A stretch of 64,000 nt of DNA, taken from the NCBI RefSeq assembly GCF_051622035.1, contig NC_135356.1, positions 12,324,079-12,388,078 of the forward strand. Direction: 5' to 3'. Below are positions 15,501 to 24,500 of the stretch, piece after piece. Under the pieces are notes generated by a model. That model was not told the DNA's origin. It saw only the letters and a program-made list of their open reading frames with translations, and made no database searches. This stretch comes from Arctopsyche grandis (lineage: Eukaryota > Arthropoda > Insecta > Trichoptera > Hydropsychidae). The position numbers were made by a program, and so were the translations under genes. Each line of letters begins with the position of its first letter. The first letter of the stretch is position 1.

Positions 15501-18500
15501 GTTAAGTTAAATTCGTTAAATATCAGTATTCGTTAAATTGTGTGCAACCATTTTTAATGCACATACATACATACATATATTGAAGAAGATAATTGGGATA
15601 GGCGCTTAAACTATTGCTATGGAGACTACATGCAGCTGGTGATGAAGGGCTGCAGAGAAGTTTGACTGTCATTGATGGAATATTTGCAAGACAATGTAAT
15701 GTCGCACTGCAATCGACTCTTTAATATTGCTCGATGAATTGGTAAGAAGAACATATACATATATATGACGGAACTACTATAGCAGCTTCTTCAGTCGAAG
15801 AGTTGAATGGCAGGGGTTGTCGCACTGTGTTTTCAACTCATGTTTTATGTAATGATGGTATTTGGTACTTATGTGCAAAAGTTTGACCATAGGTGTCTTG
15901 GGTAGCCTATGATCAAAGTTGTGTACATAAAAGTGTCTTGGGTAACATTTAGTGAACCAGTGACCACTAAGTTTGAAAGAATTACATGCAATTAAGTAAA
16001 TATAAATAAACTTTTTGTAAATTTTTATGACATATTGTATGTTTCTGTTTTTAAAAAATAAATATATATACATATATGTACATAGTACGGGGTGACCGTC
16101 ACCGCACCGAATGTTAAAAAGTGGAAAATGTTCGTTTACCATGCATACATATGAAAAACGGTTATATATATATATATATGTATATATATCAGTGGCGTGC
16201 GGTAAAAGTCTCTCTCCCCCCGTCGTACATCCTCACTTAATTTGCGCGAGCAGGATACAACAGGAACAAGAGGAACAGGCTTTCCCTCCCGTATCCTGCG
16301 TGCGCACATTAAACAAGACTGTGTGACAAAAAGAGAGATAATTTGCCACTCATATATATTATATATACACAGTACTGTTTACCATGTACCCCTTTTTTTT
16401 GATCTTTCAACATAAGATCTTTCGATTTTCGATCTTTGCCTTCCGATATTTGCTTTTTCGGACTTTTCACTTTCGGTCCCGTGAGGTAGACCCATGTTCA
16501 AATGTCATAATGCATGCAGCCTTAAACAATATACACACAATATGCAAAATGCATTAATTCGCAAAATTTTATAAAAATCGCTCATTGATACAACACAGTA
16601 GTACATAAAAAAAAGTCGCAACAATATTTAGCCCCCTTATTAAAAACTTCGGTTAAATAAGAGGGTTAAAACTTAAGAGTAAACATAATTTTCAGCAATT
16701 TGCAGCAGGTTCGTAAAAGTAAGCCAACATTCAAAATATAATTAAAAAATATGATCGTATTCATTACCACAATTTCGTCCAAGGATCTTCTACTGTGACG
16801 TTTCTGAAGAAGGTTTTGGCCGCTGTCTGTCACTGTGAACATATCGACAACATTAGAACATCGAGAACATTTTCGATGCCATTGTTATCACGAACGAATT
16901 TAAAAACACTCACCAGGCGTGGAAGACATCTGACTTTTCTCGTCGATCTGGTGGTATGAATACGTGAGCCATTGGCAAAGTAACGGATCCATGACCAGTG
17001 AACATTCTTCGACTTTAACCGTCACGAACGTAAGATATTGTTCACTTGACGAAAATTGAGTGACTGCCTTGATCAACGGAGTGCTAAATTAAATAAATAC
17101 CATTAAAAATCTGTAAGCCTCGGTTGTTTTATAATATTTAGCACTTATTCTATTACCTCAATGAGCTGTTGCTCTCGGGAGCCGACACGATCCATACTTG
17201 TTTGACATTTGATACATCAGGCGAACCTTGGAAAAATTTTTACGTGCATTTAAATATTTAAATTTGATTTTGATAAACATTTTGAAATAAGTTACCTTTG
17301 GAAGAACCGATTGCAAACACTTTAACTGCATTTAAGACCATTCTATGTGTTTGTGTTTCTGAAAGGAAAACACTCCTGGTGGATAATCCTTCAAAATTTA
17401 TATCTAAATGAACCATTTCTGAAAATTAAACGCAAAAATTATTACTACACACTATTCAAAACTACATGATAATGTGCAAAACCTCCAAAAAAGCTGCTTA
17501 CCACTATCGCCGAATGCATCGTTAAGTATCGACGTATTCATCAGCATCATTTGACTTTTGGAATATGTCACATTAGATTTTTCATTCATTTTAGATACAT
17601 CAGTTTGGGGAAGTGCACTCATCAAGATGTGATAAGCCGCTAACATTTTCGCCAAAGTACCACACACTGTTATATTTTCTAAAAATAAAGATAAAATTAA
17701 ATAACTATTGAATGTAGTAGCACAACGCCTCATTTTCAAATCTGATGTGTTTTTTGTCTAACCCATATTGAAATTATAGTCGTCGTGTAATATCAGGTCG
17801 TTTTTCAACCAGTATTCTTTCAAAAGTAGATGTTTCGCCGACAAATGAAAGCTGCATTGAGTAATAAAAGGTATGTTAACGTCATACGAGCTTCTAAAAT
17901 CTTCATCGTCACAACTCATATCCAAAGATCGCAAACTGGATGTTTTTATCTGAAAAAATAAAACATCACTATAATTTATAATAATTAGACGATTAATGAA
18001 CACTTCAAAAGCAGATAAACACATGAAACCAAACTAGACAGTACAACATTGAGTCACAAAATTAATTTTTGAAAATAATATCACTCGGATGAACCCAACC
18101 CCATTGTCGAGCATTATTCATTATCGAATCATTCATTGAATTTCCACTGAGAGTGAAATAGTGAAATACTTCTGGATAGTTTGAGGTCGGTGAGCACACA
18201 CTTTATATCTTTAAATAGCCCCAAAGATAGAAATCGCAAGCGAATAGATCAGATAACATCTTCAAAACGAAACATAACGCTGATGTGACATTTTGTGACG
18301 TGTGCTATTCTATATATGTATATACCAAGGTTATTGAGTCGCTTTAAAATTTACCGACTCCAACCAGGGCTTTACCTTATGCTTCGACTACTACTTGAAC
18401 GATTTTAGTAAGATTGACTTTTCTTGCCAACATATAAAATTGTTAGTAGTAAAAATAATAACGATTTTCAAAATATAAAAAAATAAAGGAATTAAAAAGT

Positions 18501-21500
18501 CACTAAAAATAGACATGTAACCTAATTTATTGAATTATTTGTAATGAAATAGTTATAAATAAAAGTAAGTACATTATTTATAATGTAATTTAAATTCATG
18601 ATTTTTATAAAATTATTAATTGATTTACTTTAATAAAAGAGATTCGGGTTGACAAATTCCGTAATATTATTAATTAAATAAAATAATAAAATGGAGTCAG
18701 AGTCGGTTTATCTTTTACGACTCGGACTCCGCTTGAAATGCTACAACTCCACAGCCCTGGTATATACACATTTACACTTCCATTACAATAAATAAAAGAA
18801 AAAAAAATAATAAACATATATCAAACCTTATCCTTTTTTGCTTTGTGTACAAGAAAGCATTGCATGTTTGTAAAATTTAGATTATTATATTTATAACAAG
18901 TGTCCAACATGATAGCAGGTGGATCAGGTAATTGACACGTTACGTAAGTCAATCTGAAAAAAAGAGCATTAATGATATTATTACTATTATTCGAGGTTAA
19001 AATTTAGGCGCACAAAATAAATCATTCTAAAATACCTATTTGGATACATGGGGTTTGAAATGGAACCGGTCAACGTTTCAATCTCGATTAAAATAGATCC
19101 TATATTTTTCAATTTTTCACAATATGATAAGTTGCTTTCGGCTGCCGTAACCGACACTTTCTACAACAAAATGAAACTGTTAGGTTTATCACAAATAAAA
19201 TAGTATATTTCACATAAAGATTTTGAATACAATAACAACCCTGCGATTGATTAAAGGTGTTCCAGAGCTGGACTCGCAGAAGGGAGGGTTTTTAATCGAC
19301 GAACAGTGGTCCCAAATGGCTATGTGAAATTTGGGCTTTACCGCTGTTACTTTAATGTTACTTTTCGGAACGTATTCAGATAGTGCATCATAGTCGTCTG
19401 TTGTCGGAGGGGGCAATTCGAATGACTTTATAGCTGCAAATTCGATGTGTATATAATAATACAAGTATAACGGTTTTTAAACGTCTTAAGTACATAAGAG
19501 ATAATGCAAAAGGGTAAAACATAAGGAAACATACGAGGTTTTCGGACGTAATACGGAGCATAGTCGTAAGCATCAGCGGCAAGTTTTATAAGAGACAATC
19601 TGTGTATCATTCCGGCACATATGAATGCGTCAAATGGTCCAAAAACGGCATTCATCGTAATGTCTTCCCTAAAATTGCTGAAATACAACATATTTTAATA
19701 CATTAACCACTATAATATGAGCCATTATATTTGAAAATGGCGAAAGTTTAATTTTCAGTTCCAAAAAGACTATTTCTGTTTGACTTCATTCACAAATTAT
19801 TATCACTTCTTTTAATTCGATATGTCCAGAATCCCGGAAAAGCAGAAAAAACGTATTACAGGCTACTAATAATTTTAAATATTGTTAAACGCAAAACATT
19901 ATATTAAATGTTTTGCTAAATATTTCTGGAAATGAAGAAAAGTGTACTTATGTTAATTTCAAATATAACTGCTCATATACATACATATGTAAATACGTAT
20001 GTTCATACAATAAAAAATTAGACACTAATTTTTATTGTATGAACGACGAATTTGAGCGATTTGATTATTTTATCGTTTCAAAAAACTTTATTATATTATT
20101 AGATTCATATATGTACATTTATATTAAGTATGTACGTAATTTGTATATAAATTAAGGGAAGATCTTTTTAATTTATTTGGAGAATACATAATAAGAAGAG
20201 TACTCGACGAATGGGAAGATGAAATAACAATAGGTGGCAGAAAGATTTCTAACATAAGATTCGCAGACGACACGACATTAGTGGCCAGCATGAGGATGAA
20301 ATGGCTGAAATATTTCATAGAATAGAACTAGAAAGTAGACACCTGGGTGAGATAAACAAAAATCCTATTTGTTGACAAATTTGAATCTCTCATAAAGTCC
20401 AATGCTCTAGTAGACCATATTGCCAGGAAGAATGTGCGAGAGGACAGATTCCTAAGAGATGGTTAGACCAAATCAAAGAACTGATGAGATGATCCCTTAA
20501 CGCTGCCTTCAACTTGGCACAGATCCGGGAAGAGTGGAGGCAGATCGTCTATTAAATTCCAGACGACATCAATGACCACGACGCTCAGTATTGAATAAGT
20601 GAGGAAAAAGTATAAATAAATTAATTAAGAAGAGATTGAAGTTAAGGCTATTTCATTAAAGTGATTTTGGAAATTGGATGAAACAGTTGTCTTTTCCGTT
20701 TGGTCACTAAGAAATTATGATCAACCTACATAGGTCTGGAGGAACTTTATCGAGAGTCAAAGGTCATATTATTAAGGATCAATTAAGAACATATGTTCGC
20801 GACGAATTTTCCAAGTTTTGGGGAAGAGAGGTTTATTAAACCATATATTGATCCATTTTGATTGAAAAATTTTTCCCGGGACACAGGACATAAAACATTT
20901 CGTGATTTTCCGGGAATTTCTGTCCTGGGTCGACTCAGGCAAAAACCATAATATACGTATATGTAATATAATAACCTATATTCTAAATCTGTTCCAATTG
21001 CGTTCATATTCCCTTTGCTTACGTCCGGTATGGTGAGGTGATAAACATAAGTGAATGCAAAAGCTGGACAGACAGCCAACATTTCTTCTTCTTTAAGCGA
21101 TTCCACGATACATTGCGAGTCGTATTCAATTGGCCAACTCGATTCTTCTTCTTTTTTATTTTCAATTGACTTATAATACACTTGATTATTAAAATCCTGA
21201 AAAAAATATCATACAAAACAGTTCAATTATATTTTTGTTAAGATAATTTTACATCCCAAGCGAAGATAGATAATATGCAAAAAAAAAAATAAAAACTTGA
21301 ATTGAATCAATGTCGTTGGCTCCACACGCACAAATATTCTCCGGATAAAATACGATATGTTGAACTCCTCCTCGAAAACAAAACCTTTCAAAGCCGTGTG
21401 AAGAAGTTTCACACAAGACGTATTTTAATTTCAAAGAACAAACATTGATGTATCGAAATTTACGCTGATTGTTATATATTCCGGTGATGTCTTGCGCTAT

Positions 21501-24500
21501 ATCAGGGACCTGAAAATTATTCAATATAAAAATAGTTAAAAAAAATATTTAATTCGTTACAAGCTTAACATGCACATATTTGCACCTTGAAAGAAAAAGC
21601 GACTTCATCGAAGTTAATGCTGAATAGAATAATAGGATTTGTGTTGAGTGATGAATCTTGTTCTTCACCGTAGCCCAGAGGAAATGGTTGTACGAAAGAC
21701 CACATCCAACCAGACCACGTCTCATCGTAATTCATTTCACCTACAAGTAAAAAGAAAGAATCAACAAGTTTCTAAAAGAAAACGTACGTTCAAATACAAT
21801 TTGAAATTTACTGGAATCGGCAGAGCCGTCGTGTCTGAGAGATTTGGAAGATTTTGGTGACGTGTGACGAACATTGTCAGAAGAAGATTCAGAGCCTTCG
21901 TAAATGCCGAGTTTTTTTTGTTTGAGGGCTAAGAATAGTTGAGTTATTCGAAGTATCATGGGAATTTGTTGATATGAAAACCCAAACTCCAACCTGAAAC
22001 ATTTACATACAATTTAATTTTGAAATTATGTTATTATACATAGATTGTATTGATATTGTTTGTATGTTTATTCCACAATTATGAATATGGGATCATTTTT
22101 TTTTAGAATATTAAAACTAACAAAAATAAAGAAAATTTAAATGTATCAAAGATCATCAGTTTTTAATAATACTTCATTCAAAGGCTGTCAACACACTGTG
22201 TTTTTAAATCCTCCAAACTTCATACAAAAATAATTATGATTTAAAAGATTCGATTTCAAACTTCCATTCATAGATATTATACTAGCATCTTTATCCAAAA
22301 TATCGATAAATAAATTAAAAAATATATACACATTGCTATGGTTTGAAGCTTGACTTTTTTTCCAAAGAATTCATCGATAATATCCAAAACATAATATTAT
22401 TCAGAAAAGATTTCAAATTCCCAGATATGGAAATGGATTTGGTTTTTTCTCGGGTAACATACATATTTCCCAAATTGAATCTTGCATTTAAACGAATAAC
22501 ACAATGATCTCTAAGATAGATATTGTTTAATTGATACAAAGGCTTAGGACTTATTTATGATTTACAAAACCTATTATTTTTACCGTTAACTTTCCGAAAA
22601 ATACTCATATTTTCAAAATACTCAATTAATATAATTAATTCTATATACATTTGAAAAACTAAAGTACAGATATAATAAAAAATGTAAAACTTACTTTGGA
22701 CTGCGTATTGAAATTCTGGTATTTAACGGTCTTTTGTTTGATACTCCTAAATAAGTGCTATCTAATCTGAAAATTACATTAGCATTGAATTTAGAAACGA
22801 TTTTTTTATTTAAGACAAGACTTTTAAAAATAAAACAAACCTCAATTCCAATTCACACTTGTATAATAAGGGTTCTAAATAAGTTTCTATTTTTCCAGCT
22901 GCATTTCTTTTGTCTAAACATAGCGTTATATCACTTAGTGATATTAATTTCCTAGTGTGCAAGTCGTCTAATGTGATTTCTGTAAAAGAGAAACATTTAT
23001 TTACTTACGTAATGTTATATACCTCGCTTATTAATCAAATTCACTTTTCAAACGCTCATGTACGTGCATAACAAAACTAAAAAAAATCTTATAAGGGGAT
23101 ATTCAGATAAGACAGGATTGCCAGATTTGGTCAAAACATCACATAAGAAATCATTTATATACATACACCTTTTGATAGATATTTCTAAAATTGTAGTTTA
23201 CATAAAAATGGAAAACTTATATATTTACTACAGATACCATTAACCGTTTGCCCGCGGCCGTCTTCTATGGAAACTTTGGGCGACAGTCAAAAATTAGTTT
23301 TTCGTGGAACCATACTGGAACCTCGTTTATGTGACGTCACATCTTCGTACAATTATGAAGAATGATTAATTGACAATTAATCCAAAACTACGAGATATAT
23401 TATGCATTTTATTGTTTAAAATAATTCTTTATGTGTTAATTAACATATCTGGTTACTTGAGTAAATATTAAAATCTGTATTTAAGGTCGAAAACTCGATT
23501 GCCAAATTCGCGAAAAAGGTGCCGCGTACAGGGCTTGTTCGCTATATTTATTGCCGCGGGCAAAGGGTTAACTACTTAAGCAGAATATACCTATAAATTA
23601 TATAAAACTTACCCTTTACATATACCTCATACAGACACAGACATTCATATCCTCATTCATTATACCAACACACAAATATCAGTCATTGGAGTATCAGTCG
23701 ACGATCAATCACACATTGGAGTATCAGTCGACGATATGAGTTATACTATTTTTGATAATTTAGAAAGTAATTGTAAAAATATTATTAACCAAATTTATAT
23801 ATGTAACGAATTATATATACTTTCCACACTAAGAGCTATACGTATATTATGAAACAAAATTGCTAAAAGAATATTACTAAGAAAATACCTAAATATTATA
23901 ACACTTGAGATCTAAAAATAAATATACCTGCAAAAGTCGGCACCCAGTTTCCATCAACATTGTCCAAATGAAACTGTTTAATATTAATCGAAACCACTAT
24001 GTCTTCTTCCACGTACTTTAGTATGATGTTATGACATCGAAACGCAATATTACTAACAATACGATTGACTAACGATTGTACGTATCCGGGCGGAGCATCC
24101 AACTTCTCGCTGAAATCATCATTCAAAAGCTCAATACATACAATAACAAAATGCAAATCGATCAAATTCTATTGCAAACCTATTTTTCGGCGGAACCGTA
24201 ACTGTAACTTGCGGCTGCTTTCCATCAATCAATTTAAGAACGCATTCTAAAACATACAATTGTAAATTTTACACGAAAAAATGTGATAAACTTGTGAAGC
24301 ATGACAGCGTGGTTTCTCACCGATCGTGTTGATGGTGACTACGATCGGCTCAGAGACTATTTTCATCCATGGAACCTGAATGAGCAGCTCATGTATGTGT
24401 CCGGAAGACAGGGTGAAGGGAAGGTTGAGTTCTTGCTGTATTATATCCGGTCGTAGTTCCAAATTGTGCAAACTCACACTTCCCCCCCATAGTGATACCT

